A stretch of DNA of 38,500 nucleotides from Mesostigma viride (Eukaryota; Streptophyta; Mesostigmatophyceae; Mesostigmatales; Mesostigmataceae). Both the position numbers and the translations under genes were made by a program. Location: the NCBI GenBank assembly GCA_009746045.1, contig RPFO01001189.1, positions 64,001 through 102,500 on the forward strand. The letters are read 5' to 3'. Each line of letters opens with the position of its first letter. The stretch's first letter is position 1. The notes beneath the pieces were generated by a model, which saw only the letters and a list, made by a program, of their open reading frames with translations, was not told the origin of the DNA and made no database searches. Below, one piece after another: positions 10,567 through 20,282 of the stretch.

Positions 10567-11631
10567 ATGGAGACCCCGCAAGGCATCCGCCGCCTACGCC
10601 TGTTTGCGGGCGGGCTACGGCTGTTCGCTCGACGCCTGGACGTGGAGGACATCCAGCATCTGATTCACGTGTTCATTGCAAATCGCAGTATGTGGGCAGC
10701 GTGCACAGTGGAAGAACTCGTGCGCATGAGACGGGAACGCGTAGACGAGGCGCGTGCGGCGTTTGACATTGTGTCGCGGGGACTCGTGTCGAGCGGGGCT
10801 CGGGGGGACCGCCGCGCGCTCCAGCACCATTTGCGCGAGCTGGGCCGCCTGGCTGTCGTCGCCGACGCCCCGGGAGCTAGCCCTGTCGCCACGACGTACG
10901 TCGTTGCGCGGGCGCTCGTGCCCGGCGAGCCAGCAATGTGGAAGACGCAGCATTACATGCTGCTCGGCACCCTCGTCGGGTTTTACGACCCCGGCGAGGA
11001 GGACGAGTGCGGGGTGGAGGCGTCCTGTGCGCTTACCAGGACGTACGTGCTGGCGTGGGACTGCCTGGCATCCTCGGAAGCCCGGCTGATCGAAAACGGA
11101 GAGTTCCTCATGCTTTCATTTGCTTTCCTGTTTGGGCGGGTGTATGGCCTCGAGGCGGGCGTGCGATATTTTTGCGAGGTCATGTTCGCGCTCGCCATCG
11201 CGTTCGGCCGGGGGTGTCCACGTGGCCTGGAAATCCTCACGACGCTGTACGCGTGCCTGTTCGGGCCAGACCACGACGAGCGGTCCCGCGTCCTCGGCGA
11301 CATGGAGAGGTTGGCTGACGAGACTCGAACCCCCCCTCGCATCGGGAGGCTGGTCGTGAGTCGCCCTGTGGCGTTCTCCCTGGGTGCCGCGTACATGGAC
11401 CCGGGTCTCGCCGTGTGGACCAGCACGACGCTCTTCCGCATGGCCGAGCGGATGCGCCCCGGCAGCGAGTCCTATCGCTGCGCGCGGGAGTGGCTGCTGC
11501 GGTACGGCGCGGAGCTGTACGGCTGCGTGTCTTTTGCCAGCGTGTTCATGGAGAAATGGGTGGTGTACCCTGGTGCCGCTCAGGTGCGGAACACGGCGCA
11601 GGAGGCGTTTCTCTCCGAGTGGGTCTGGTGA
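10567..11631 (+). CDS. Unknown intronless protein, member 1 of a convergent paralog pair (354 aa)
   Basis: I do not recognise the family. The frame opens at the first ATG and ends at TGA, with no internal break. The protein is rich in Leu, Ala and Arg and looks largely helical, with no signal peptide or clear Cys/His metal site. It is a clear paralog of the minus-strand gene at 16014-17054. Shared blocks are DIQHLIHVF (residues 28-36), RVDEARA (58-64), LGRLAVVADAPGAS (92-105), TTYVVARALVPG (109-120), LVGFYDP (136-142), GVEASCALTRTY (149-160) and a later stretch with RG.PRG and LYAC (about 215-230). By eye, identity is around 40% over the first two thirds and weaker after it, with both ending in a Trp-rich tail. 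GC-rich, intronless coding next to spliced genes could mean a viral or horizontally acquired origin, but nothing proves it. Confidence 0.82.
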   Translation: METPQGIRRLRLFAGGLRLFARRLDVEDIQHLIHVFIANRSMWAACTVEELVRMRRERVDEARAAFDIVSRGLVSSGARGDRRALQHHLRELGRLAVVADAPGASPVATTYVVARALVPGEPAMWKTQHYMLLGTLVGFYDPGEEDECGVEASCALTRTYVLAWDCLASSEARLIENGEFLMLSFAFLFGRVYGLEAGVRYFCEVMFALAIAFGRGCPRGLEILTTLYACLFGPDHDERSRVLGDMERLADETRTPPRIGRLVVSRPVAFSLGAAYMDPGLAVWTSTTLFRMAERMRPGSESYRCAREWLLRYGAELYGCVSFASVFMEKWVVYPGAAQVRNTAQEAFLSEWVW

Positions 11632-12204
11632 GTGGCCCGGAGATGCGTTGTTGTGTTTTTTTCCATCGCGCTCTCCCACCGGTCCACGTTTGCATGCGTA
11701 CGTTGCTCACCAGCGGTGTCTTCCCCGCCCGCGTGTTGCGCACGTGCCTGCAGGGGGGACTGACCAACTGGCGGGCGTGCTGGCGCGGGGACGCGCGTGG
11801 GGCGCACGGAGGGCAGTGTACCCGATAACCGCGGGTGGCACAGGGTGGTAACAGCGCCGTCCATTGCCGGTTCACGTCTGACGACTCACATTGTGGCGGC
11901 CCCCGCGGCGCCCCGTGGGCGGACGTGTATTGCCCCGTGATGCTTGTGACGCGTTTGCCGTGCACTGAGCATTAGTGGCTTGACTGCCTGTTGCTTGGGG
12001 GCCGGGTGGCGGGGCTTGGTGTCATCAGGAAGACCGTGTACGTGGACAAACGGATGGCGCTCTAGTGCTTTACTGGGACCGTGTCGGGTCCCCGTGGATC
12101 ATACCCCCGCGGATGCCATGCCGGCGTGGACCATTGTATCTCCCTATTTAATTAACGAATAACAAGGCTCCGTGATGCGTGTATGTGGCACACTTCCCAG
12201 ACAA
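11632..12204. other. Region downstream of the first paralog gene
   Basis: Frames open here are GC-driven shadows with no recognisable domain. No polyadenylation signal AATAAA is visible right after the stop. Nothing else is supported. Confidence 0.4.
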
Positions 12205-12259
12205 GGCATAAGCCTTTTAATACACTCTGGGCTACTTTATGTTACAGTGGATCTCGACC
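12205..12259 (+). repeat. Fragment of a dispersed repeat family next to the TTGG array
   Basis: The text CCTTTTAATACACTCTGGGC closely matches segments at about 19477-19500, 35737-35760 and, inverted, about 34886-34920. All belong to one dispersed family. Here the match stops where the TTGG array begins. Confidence 0.6.
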
Positions 12260-12684
12260 AATGGGTGGGTGGTTGGTTGGTTGGTTGGTCGGTTGGTTAG
12301 TTGGTTGGCTGGTAGGTTGGTTGGCTGGCTGACTGGTTGGTTGGTTGGTTGGCTGGTTGGTTGGTTGGTTGGTTCGTTGGTTGGCTGGGTGGGTGGGTGG
12401 GTGGGTGGGTGGGTGGGTGGGTGGGTGGGTGGGTGGGTGGGTTCTTGGTTGATTAGTTGGTTGGCTGGTTGGTTGGTTGGTTGGTGGCGTTGTTGATTGC
12501 ATGGTTTGGTTGGCTGGCTGGTTGGTAAGTTGGTTGGTTGGCTGGTCGGGTGGGTGGGTGTGTGGGTGGTTGGTCGGTTGGTTCGATGGATGGATGGGTG
12601 GGTGGGTTGGTCGGTTGGTTGGATGGATGGATGGATGGATGGATGGATGGATGGATGGATGGATGGATGGATGGATCAATTAAT
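12260..12684. repeat. Tetranucleotide arrays (GGTT)n, (GGGT)n and (GGAT)n
   Basis: The tract starts as GGTT with scattered variants, becomes pure GGGT at about 12386-12440, returns to GGTT, and ends as GGAT at about 12619-12675 before an AATT-rich junction. Every frame is stop-poor, so the Trp/Gly/Leu/Val ORFs here are artefacts. Confidence 0.95.
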
Positions 12685-13060
12685 TAATTAATTAATTAAA
12701 CTCGTGCTCCCGTTGGGGAGTCACGGAGCACCGAAGTGCTTTTAATCCCTGTGTGTGCACTACAGGAGAAAGGGCAGAGACCCCCAGTCTCCTTCATGCC
12801 AAAGGCATGCCACAGCTGCAATCGGGCGCGGCTAGCTAAAATGACAGGCTAACGATCCGGCAAACTGTGGGTGCAATAAGACCCATGTGAGCATATCATA
12901 GCAAGGAGCGTGGGCAAGTAATCTGAACATAGCCAGGGCGTAGCATGGCTGTACTAGGACTAGGCTAAGGCTATGGCTGGTTGTGTACCGTGCGTTGGCG
13001 GCACGTGACTAGGTGTGTTGGCACAGCTATGCATGGCTGCCTTAGCGGCAGTGACGCCAA
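12685..13060 (+). repeat. Dispersed repeat copy following the first TTGG array
   Basis: From the AATTAATTAA junction onward this block aligns with 13843-14165. Shared phrases include AAACTCGTGCTCCCG, GGAGAAAGGGCAGAG, AAGACCCATGTGA, GGAGCGTGGGC and GTAATCTG. Its opening also resembles about 19905-19960, where GCGTTGGGGAGCC appears in similar surroundings. I judge it a copy of the same broad family. A 25-base inverted repeat at about 13055-13098, around GCTAGGGCTAGC, borders the next array. Confidence 0.65.
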
Positions 13061-13099
13061 TGGTTACAAGCTAGGGCTAGCTTGTAACCATTGGCGTGA

Positions 13100-13680
13100 T
13101 GGATGGATGGATGGATGCTTGGTTGGTTGGTCGGTCGGTTGGTTGGTTGGTTGGTTGGTTGGTTGGTTGGTTGGTTGGTTGGTTGGTTGGTTGGTAGATT
13201 GGTTGGTTCGTTACTTGGGTGGTTGGTTGGTTGGTCGGCTGGTTCGCTACTTGGTCGGTTGGTTGGTTGGTTGGTTCGTTCGTTACTTGGTTGGTTGGTT
13301 GGTTGGTTGGTTGGTTGGTTGGTTGGTTGGTTGGTTGGGTGGGTTGGTTGGTTGGTTGGTTGGTTGGTTGGTTGGTTGGTTGGTTGGTTGGTTGGTTGGT
13401 TGGTTGTTTGGTTGGTTGGTTGGTTGGTTGCTTGGTTGGTTGGTTGGTTGGTTGGTTGGTTGGTTGGTTGGTTGGTTGGTTGGTTGGTTGGTTGGCTGGT
13501 TGGTTGGTTGGTTGGTTGGTTGGTCGGGCGGCTGGTTGATTGGCTGGGCGGCTGGTTGGTTGGTTGGTTGCTTAGTTGGTTGGTTGGTTGGTTGGTTGGT
13601 CGGTTGGTTGGTTGGTTGGTTGGTTGGTTGGTTGGGTGAGTGGTGGGTGGGTGGGTGGGTGGGTGGGCGGGTGGGTGGTC
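13100..13680. repeat. Long (GGTT)n array, about 580 bp
   Basis: An almost uninterrupted GGTT tandem with single-base variants. It opens with GGAT units and closes with GGGT units, the same order of variants seen around the first array. ORFs of Trp-Leu-Val-Gly across it are artefacts. Confidence 0.95.
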
Positions 13681-13842
13681 ATGCCCTCTTGAACTCGCTT
13701 GGGCACACCCACGCCAATGGGTTGCCTTCTCCGCCGGTACTCCACCATCAAACAGCCCATCTGCTTCCAGGGCTACCTAGACCACGGCGTCGTGGGCCGG
13801 AATGGTGGGGTGCGGGGCACCCGCGGCCTTACGCAACTCACC

Positions 13843-14165
13843 AATTAATTAAACTCGTGCTCCCGTGGGGGAGTCATTTATTCCCAGCGTGCGTGCAACG
13901 TGGAGAAAGGGCAGAGGTCCCCATTCTCCCTCACGCCAGAGGCGGGCCACCGGTGCACTCGGACACGCCAGATGATCCGCCAATCGGTGGGTGCAGCAAG
14001 ACCCATGTGATAAGTGCACGACAGGGAGCGTGGGCGAGTAATCTGGTCATAGCCAGGACGTAGCATGGGTGTACGAGGACCAAGCGGCGGGTATGCATGG
14101 CTTGTGGTATACAGAGCGTTAGTGGTGCACGGGTATAGGCGCGTTGGCACGACGGTGCAGACATT
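13843..14165 (+). repeat. Second copy of the dispersed repeat following a TTGG array
   Basis: This begins at AATTAATTAAACTCGTGCTC and aligns along its length with 12685-13060, at roughly 70% identity by eye. Two (TTGG)n array plus repeat pairs in a row suggest the array and the flank were duplicated together or belong to one composite repeat. About 160 bp of unrelated sequence separates this copy from the end of the second array. Confidence 0.65.
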
Positions 14166-14230
14166 CTAGATATGCACAGCGACTACAAACGACACAAGCA
14201 GTGGGGCTAGTAAGCAAGGTGTCCTAGCCC

Positions 14231-14250
14231 GCGGGGGGGGGGGGGGGGGC
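14231..14250. repeat. Poly-G run
   Basis: A run of about 19 G. Its length is likely to be unreliable in any assembly. Confidence 0.9.
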
Positions 14251-14261
14251 GTACACATCTC

Positions 14262-14392
14262 GTGGCTATCATCAGGTCCCCTCCAGCACACCATCGGCAT
14301 CTGGAGGTCCTGCGCGTGGCGGGATTGTTCTGGCCACTGGTCGCGTCGCTGCTGCTGCTGGGCGGGGATCGGGTCGTCGTCCAGCGTCCATC
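14262..14392 (-). pseudogene. Minus-strand fragment resembling a LINE ORF1 C-terminal domain
   Basis: Read on the minus strand from about 14392, the frame gives WTLDDDPIPAQQQQRRDQWP and then a second block with MPMVCWRG. It aligns directly with the minus-strand fragment at 14837-15094, which reads TLDDDLTLAQQHRRRELWP and then QKPVYWKG. A helical Arg/Gln-rich block followed by a Trp-(Arg/Lys)-Gly turn is what I expect from ORF1 C-terminal domains of L1-type LINEs. It is truncated on both sides. The family call is inference; the homology between the two fragments is visible. Confidence 0.45.
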
Positions 14393-14399
14393 AAGTAAG

Positions 14400-14830
14400 T
14401 AAGTAATTAATTAATTAATGCAAATCATAGCTCCGTGGGGAGCATATGTAACACATATGTAGCCCCAATAAAGGGGCATCTATGGGTATGTGATACAATC
14501 AGTGCGACCACCGGCGGGTGTAGGATGTACAACTACCACCTGCGCTGGGTGCACCGGCCCCTCCGCGATGGTTCATGCCTCCTAAACAAGCACAGGCACC
14601 TAAACACGAGGCGGCTCGAGGAGAGGGTACAGAAGGCCGGCATGACATGTGGGGTGGAAGGTATGCAAGGCTACAGCTGGGGTACACATGGCCTCTCAGC
14701 AGAGAGTAACTCCCTGCATGGGCACGCCATGACTCGAAATTGCTACGGCTGTTGTAAGGGCGGGTGTGGATGCATCACGTGTGCATACATGGCCACGTCA
14801 CTAAGCTTTCTAGTCTACCATACTGCTATA
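14400..14830 (+). repeat. Copy of the dispersed repeat family
   Basis: It starts at an AATTAATTAATTAATG junction and contains GTAGGATGTACAACTACCAC and GGGTGCACCGG, matching the inverse of about 34850-34990. GCAGAGAGTAACTCCCTGC, about 270 bases in, matches the inverse of about 35119-35140. Divergence is greater than between the copies at 19.0 and 35.3 kb. Confidence 0.55.
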
Positions 14831-14836
14831 TATTCC

Positions 14837-15094
14837 TTAGGCTGGGTTGGCTGGGGTGGCAGGGGCGGCGGGAGTCGCGTGCCAGTGCTTGTGGCTGACG
14901 TAGATGTCCGCCCCCTTCCAGTAGACCGGCTTCTGCCCCGCCGTCTGCCGAAGCCGGAGGTAGGTCGGCCACAGCTCCCGTCGCCGGTGTTGCTGTGCCA
15001 GGGTCAAGTCATCGTCAAGAGTGTAGGCGCGGTCCCCCCCCCCCCCACCCCCCACCCCCCCACCCCCCACACACACACAAGGCGCGTGCGACAC
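14837..15094 (-). pseudogene. Minus-strand fragment resembling a LINE ORF1 C-terminal domain, second copy
   Basis: The minus-strand frame contains DRAYTLDDDLTLAQQHRRRE followed by LWPTYLRLRQTAGQKPVYWK and GADIYV. It is homologous to the fragment at 14262-14392. Upstream on the minus strand the frame runs into a (GGGGGGT)n tract at about 15036-15072. Before that lies another coding-like stretch at about 15080-15195, with LLDTMADKMEFLK. The C/G tract may have expanded inside an old ORF1. No complete ORF remains. Confidence 0.45.
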
Positions 15095-15207
15095 TTGAGG
15101 AACTCCATCTTATCCGCCATGGTGTCCAGCAGGCGAGGTCGTGCACGACGTGGTGAGAACTCGGTGCGTAGCACGTGCAAGACCGGTTGATGTCTATTTT
15201 TCATTGC

Positions 15208-15239
<32 letters not shown>

Positions 15240-15256
15240 TTTCCCCCCCCCCCCTT
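15208..15256. repeat. Poly-C tracts
   Basis: Two C runs (about 31 and 12 bases) separated by TTT, followed by a short CA repeat. Assembly length here should not be trusted. Confidence 0.9.
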
Positions 15257-15872
15257 TCACCACACACACACGCACACACTTCAGATTGAGATATCAACGA
15301 GTGCGGGCCGCAAGGACATTGCAGTGACGACCGTGCGACGCCCGTACGCGCGCGCCAGCGGGTGGGTCGTATGACAAACCACACTACAGAGCACCCGCTG
15401 CGCTGGGGAAGGTGCCGCGCGCTCGGCCTCCTCACGGAGATCGTCCGTGCCGGCGGTTGGCTGGCCGGGAGGAACGAGGGGGGCGCTTGCGGCCGCCCGT
15501 CGCCGATCGAGGCAGCTTGCGACTGAAGTCCAGCGACAGAAAGCACGGTGGCCGCTCACCCTCCTCCTAACCCGAGTGAACGCGGTCAAGGCGACCGCGT
15601 CCCCGCCCTGGGTGACCGCTCTGCTCGCAACTCGCGCACCCACCGCGCACAGTGCGCGCATGCGGTCGTGCCAACCCTCTCCCCCGACCACTCTCACACG
15701 CTAGCAGGTGCGACCGAACGCCGTCCCCGACTGACCGGCCAGCGGGCCGGGATGCAAGCGTCGCCCGACGGGTAGGGCCCGGACAACCATACTCAGTGTT
15801 CTGGCGCCAGCGCTGTATTACCCGACGGGCCCGCTCCGGCGCCAGCTCCGTGACTCGCCGGGACCTGCAGAC

Positions 15873-15876
<4 letters not shown>
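15257..15876. other. Region downstream of the second paralog gene
   Basis: GC-rich sequence with several open frames on both strands and no recognisable domain. The long plus-strand frame that crosses 15652-16605 is antisense to the paralog gene and is treated as its shadow. Confidence 0.4.

Positions 15877-15907
<31 letters not shown>
15876..15907. repeat. Poly-G run, about 30 bases
   Basis: A single uninterrupted G run about 100 bases past the stop of the minus-strand paralog gene. In the plus-strand shadow frame it would give a polyglycine, which is one reason to reject that frame. Confidence 0.9.
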
Positions 15908-15909
<2 letters not shown>

Positions 15910-16013
15910 TTGGTCTTCAGTGGCACCGTTGGGACGAGCATGTCACGTACCAATGGAGCAGGGAGAAGCGGAGAGGCAACAAAGGAGCGGCACACACTGC
16001 TTTGCCGGGGTGC

Positions 16014-17054
16014 TCACCACGGCCACGAGGGCAGGAACACGCGCGTTGGCAGTGCCCCGCCGCATAACACCCGCCCGCCCGCAAGCTCGGCGAAGCGGAT
16101 GCACGCCCACGTCCTCTCGGGCTTCCGCAACAGCCAGCCCTGCACGTCACAGATGACCTCGTCCGCATTGTCGCCCGTGTGGTCGCCCACAGCGCGCCAC
16201 ATTGCATCAAACCACGCCCGGAAACCCTCGGAGAGCCGGTCGGGGCAGGTGGTCACGGTGACGTTGCGACGCATGAGGCACCGCCCCGAGGTGTACAACG
16301 GCTGCGGGACGCGGGCGGCGGCTCGCTGCACTTCGGCGTACACGTCGGGCACCCATTGCCCGTCAGGGGAGACCGCGCACGCGTACAGGCACACGCAGGC
16401 CTGGACGCCGCGCGGACTCCCGCGGTTGAGCGCAACGCTGAGCGCGGCCATGACGGTGCCGAAGAAACGAATGCCATTCCTGACGCCAAACGCATTGGCG
16501 AACACGCCAGCGAAGCAGAGCATGATGTACTCGGCGCTCGCCGCCACCCGCTCGTCACGGGAGTCAAGGCACGCCCAGGCCAGGGCATACGTCCTTGTCA
16601 GATGACAGGACGCCTCGACCCCTCGGGGCTCCTCGACGGGGTCGTTGAACCCCACCAGGGACTTTAGCAGCCTGTAGTGCTCCGTCGTCAGCGAGGACGC
16701 CGGCCCGGGCGTAAGCGCCCTCGCGACGACGTACGTGGTAGACATGGCGCTGGCGCCCGGGACGTCCGCGGCCGCAGCAAGCCTGCCGAGGGACAGCAGG
16801 TGCGCTTGCGCTACCGGGAAATCGGACCGGGACACGCTCGCAATGAGCTGATCCGACACGGGCTCGAGCCCGGCCCGGGCGTCCTCCACTCGGGTACGAA
16901 TGATGTTCACAACGTCGTCGACCAGGCACATCCCCCGGGGGTCGATGGAGGTCATGAAGACGTGCGTCAATTTGCGGAGGTCTTGAACGGATAAATAAGG
17001 GACGAGAGACGGAAGGATGGCCGATAGCTCGCGGAGCCCCTCTGAGCGGTACAT
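16014..17054 (-). CDS. Unknown intronless protein, member 2 of the convergent paralog pair (346 aa)
   Basis: I chose the ATG at 17052-17054 because homology to the 354-aa paralog begins there; the frame is open a further 62 codons upstream without an obvious start. It ends at TGA (16014-16016). Conserved blocks are DLRKLTHVF (residues 25-33), RVEDARA (55-61), LGRLAAAADVPGAS (89-102), TTYVVARALTPG (106-117), LVGFNDPVEE (133-142), GVEASCHLTRTYALAW (145-160) and RG.PRG with LYAC (about 211-226). Length, lack of introns and high GC match the paralog. No signal peptide, clear membrane helix or catalytic motif is visible. Sequence conservation with no internal stop in either copy argues that both have been under selection. 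Function unknown; a viral or acquired origin is possible but unproven. Confidence 0.82.
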   Translation of the reverse strand: MYRSEGLRELSAILPSLVPYLSVQDLRKLTHVFMTSIDPRGMCLVDDVVNIIRTRVEDARAGLEPVSDQLIASVSRSDFPVAQAHLLSLGRLAAAADVPGASAMSTTYVVARALTPGPASSLTTEHYRLLKSLVGFNDPVEEPRGVEASCHLTRTYALAWACLDSRDERVAASAEYIMLCFAGVFANAFGVRNGIRFFGTVMAALSVALNRGSPRGVQACVCLYACAVSPDGQWVPDVYAEVQRAAARVPQPLYTSGRCLMRRNVTVTTCPDRLSEGFRAWFDAMWRAVGDHTGDNADEVICDVQGWLLRKPERTWACIRFAELAGGRVLCGGALPTRVFLPSWPW

Positions 17055-17752
17055 CTTCGTCGACGGGGTTTGGCGATGGCGACGGCATGCCCGGCACGTC
17101 CTCGCAAGGGCATTTCGGAGTCGAGACGTGGCCGTGTCGGGACCATCATCCGGGCACAGGAAATGGACAGTCCCGCGACGTTGCTCTGCGCTGCCACAGG
17201 AAAAATGCAAGTCGTGGCGCTCGAGGGGTCGTGCAACCACCCCACACTGTCGGACGGCGGTCTGTCCGACGACGACGGCAACGAACCGGCCTTCCCCGAT
17301 CTTGACGGGGCTGCAGGTCTGACAGTCGTGGCGTCCTGTGACTTTCTTGGCACCGTCTTACCGATACTGACTATCCAGGTGGCAGTCGGTCCTGTGACAC
17401 GCAGCTTGCCTGCGATGGTTCACCCAGCATTGCCACGTGCCCCGACCCTCACGTGTCCTTTGTCCTATGTCTACGCTGAAGCCAGAGTCCGGGTTCGCGG
17501 ACGGTTGCACATGCTTACTTGTCCAAGACAATCGTCGCCACGATTTGATCAGGGCCGATTCAGAGGCGCTTAGCATTCACCTAGGATCCCATATCAGTGC
17601 ATAGCACCAATTAAGCGGCAACAACGTCGATAGTGCTGGGAATACACAATTGCCGCTTTGTCTGATCGGCCGCGAGTGCGCCGGGCATCGATATTTTGTA
17701 AGTGTAGTGGGCGACGTCCCCGCCCGAGGATTTATATATATATATATGTGCG
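17055..17752. other. Region between the second paralog gene and the two-exon gene
   Basis: No gene is supported. A (TA)n run lies at 17731-17746, only about 7 bases before the next ATG. As a TATA box it would place the transcript start downstream of that ATG, so I treat it as a simple repeat. Confidence 0.4.
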
Positions 17753-18825
17753 ATGGCCACCTGGGACCCCTTACGTATTACCAGGGCTCGAGCTCGCACT
17801 AGAACTCGAGCATGGGCCAGGGTACTGTTTCAAACCGGCTTGGACCTGCTCGTCCACGATGTGTGGGCGTTTTCTCCCGACGAGCGGGATCGCCTCTACG
17901 TGTACGAGCTACTCATCGCGTTCAAGGCCTGCAGGTAATTAATGCCGCTGCCGTCGTCGTCGATACTTTCTCTTCCGCAGGCAGCCGGCGTCGACGATGG
18001 AATGTTACCCCGCGGTGATGTTTTCGAGTGTCAATAAATCCCGTACTATAGATAGGGCCCTATGCGGCATTAATGTATCCGGTATGGACAAACGGCGTGG
18101 CAACCCTTTCAGCGAGTGATATATTCAGGCGATGCTCGGCATAAACCGGTCAGTTGTCGACCATGAGCCAGGGTTGGGATAACTAACAACCTGTGGTTGT
18201 CTCCTTGATCACCGTGGCAATTGCTTTTTTTTGCTGCAGCGTGTGGGATCCGTGCAACGGCCGGAGAAGCTGTCTGCCAGACCCCAATATCCCATGCCTG
18301 GTGGGCAGCATCGAGCGAAAGAGGTTCGGCGGCAGCCGATACGGGATCATCCGCACCGCGCTGCACAAGCTATACAAGTGCCTGACTGTCTTGCTGGAGA
18401 CTAATTCGCTGCACCCGACAGAGAAACAGCGGGTCGCGGCGTTGGTTGTCCAATTGCGAGTAATTGCTTCCTTCTACTGGCGGAAGGAGGAGGGCGAGTG
18501 GCACGCCGGCCACACTGCTGCATACCAAAAAGTGGAGGGTCAATTGTATGACCTAGTTGATTCTGACGGTGACCGCATCCCAGAGCACTACATGGTAGCT
18601 TGCCCCGCCGTGACGGGTACTGTTCGGTCTGCCCGTCAGGGCTGGGCACTAAGGCAGCCGGATCGTCCACGTGTGCGTCCCACCGGCTGGAATTCACAAC
18701 CTTCCGCCCCTACCGACCCCTGGTACCAGGTGGCCGCCCCACACGGCGTTGGACCCCCCCACCCCCCACCCGTGACCCCCCCCACCCCAGGTCCCCAGTG
18801 GTTGGAGTTAATGGGGCGCACCTGA
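17753..18825 (+). CDS. Unknown two-exon protein (about 255 aa)
   Basis: Exon 1 is 17753-17934 and exon 2 is 18240-18825. The donor is GTAATT at 17935 and the acceptor TTTGCTGCAG at 18230-18239. Exon 1 ends with two bases of a codon and exon 2 supplies the third, giving FKAC-S-VWDPCNGRR. The product has an Arg-rich N-terminus, a helical middle (LFQTGLDLL, then GIIRTALHKLYKCLTVLLE), a Trp/Glu patch and a Pro-rich C-terminus after about residue 180. I recognise no family. A shorter alternative intron (17935-17980, 46 bp) would open a different 46-codon tail ending at a TGA near 18119, and an AATAAA sits at 18034-18039, so more than one transcript form is possible. Confidence 0.55.
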
Positions 18826-19031
18826 TTGTTGCTGGGGTGCACCAGATTGTCGGGGAAGCCCGGCCGGGGACAGACCCAACTGGCGACGACTTGGGCATAA
18901 GGGGGGTGCATACGCTGAAAGGGGGGGTCAAACGCCGGTCCCGTGCGGATGATTGATCATGACCCCTTATCACCCGCGCTGAGAAGGAGCTAACGTTGTA
19001 TTCACCCCTTTTTTCACCCCTCTTTAGCCGC
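18826..19031. other. Short spacer before the segmental duplication
   Basis: G- and T-rich spacer with no gene. The match to the second duplicated copy starts at 19032 (TAGCTTAGAATG). Confidence 0.5.
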
Positions 19032-20282
19032 TAGCTTAGAATGTATTATATGCTCATATGCCCCTTCTCAGGGCTATGTGCCACATATACTCCCAACGGA
19101 GTTATGTTACAGTTCGATTCAATTCAATTCAATGACAGAGAGTGACTATCTGCATAGGAAGCGCAGGGCTACATTCTTCATGCAACATCCTTGCCGGCAT
19201 GACATGTCCCAACTGTTGTATCGTGGTCCGCACACATGCCACCATTGTCTCAGTTAGTGCAATATGCAAGACAGATTGGTGAATGAACATTACTCTGTTG
19301 CCATGCGGGGAGTACGTGTAGCACCTATCCCTGACAAGGGCCATATGGCTCCCAATGCAGGTCTACCTAGAGATAGCCACGCGGCCTTCGCGCATTTCCT
19401 CTCAGACAACTACCCTAGTCCTTCCACGGCGTTGGATCGCCATGCGTCCAGGCCTAGCTGTCTCACTTCATATGGCTTTTAATACATTATTGGCTACTTC
19501 CTGCAAGGGCTAGGATGTAAACTACACCTCCTCTAGGTGCACAAAGGCACCTGCACCAGCATGATCTCTCAGAGCTCAAGGAGGGCCTTGCACGGGCTGG
19601 AAGATCAGCATGGCTATACAAAGGCTAGGGCACAGGCATGAGCACAACACAGTGATCGTAGTTGGGATTGTATTCATCTCACCCGCACGACACGTGTGTG
19701 ATTAAGTCATTATTTCTTCATTGATTGATGTCTCGGGAAGACGCATGGACCATACCTTAATTGGGGATTTCAGTGCTGCGTGGTCCCCCAACGGGGACAC
19801 GAGAATAATCACCCAGATTGATTAATAAACTCAGCGATCAACTATGTGAGACTACCATTGCAAAGCAAGGCCATATGAAACAGTTGATTATTACAAGTAC
19901 TCCAATTAATCAACTAAAATTGCACGTGGTTGCGTTGGGGAGCCCCGGACCACGAAGCCCTCGAATTTCACGAAATTAGTTGCCCCACTCATGATGAAAT
20001 GAAACTGCCAACGGTTGCAATGGTGCTAACGGTTACTGAAAGCATGCCACAGGCTCACTGATGGGTGTAGTTATGAGCTGATCAGTAGTAGTAAAGACTC
20101 CTGGCACAGCAGTCCTTCAGGTGATATATACATGCTGGTTCACGAGATCGTAATGTGGACGGATCTGCAAGCGTACCAGGGAAACGTTCACGCAAGGAAG
20201 AATTCAATGTAGGGAAGAAGAGAGGGGAGTAAGGAAGAAGCCTGCTGCCGAGGGAGGGTGGAGGCAGGGATTAAGTGTTTAC

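Noticed and set aside
12239-13639. Several ORFs of Trp-Leu-Val-Gly and Asn-Gln-Pro-Thr repeats
   Set aside because: The TTGG array has no stop codon in any frame, so long ORFs are automatic.
15652-16605. Plus-strand frame of 317 codons
   Set aside because: It is antisense to the conserved paralog gene, crosses a 30-base G run as polyglycine, and has no homologous counterpart antisense to the other paralog.
17728-17750. TATA box for the two-exon gene
   Set aside because: The (TA)n run lies only a few bases before the ATG, too close for a TATA box driving that start; it is more likely a simple repeat.
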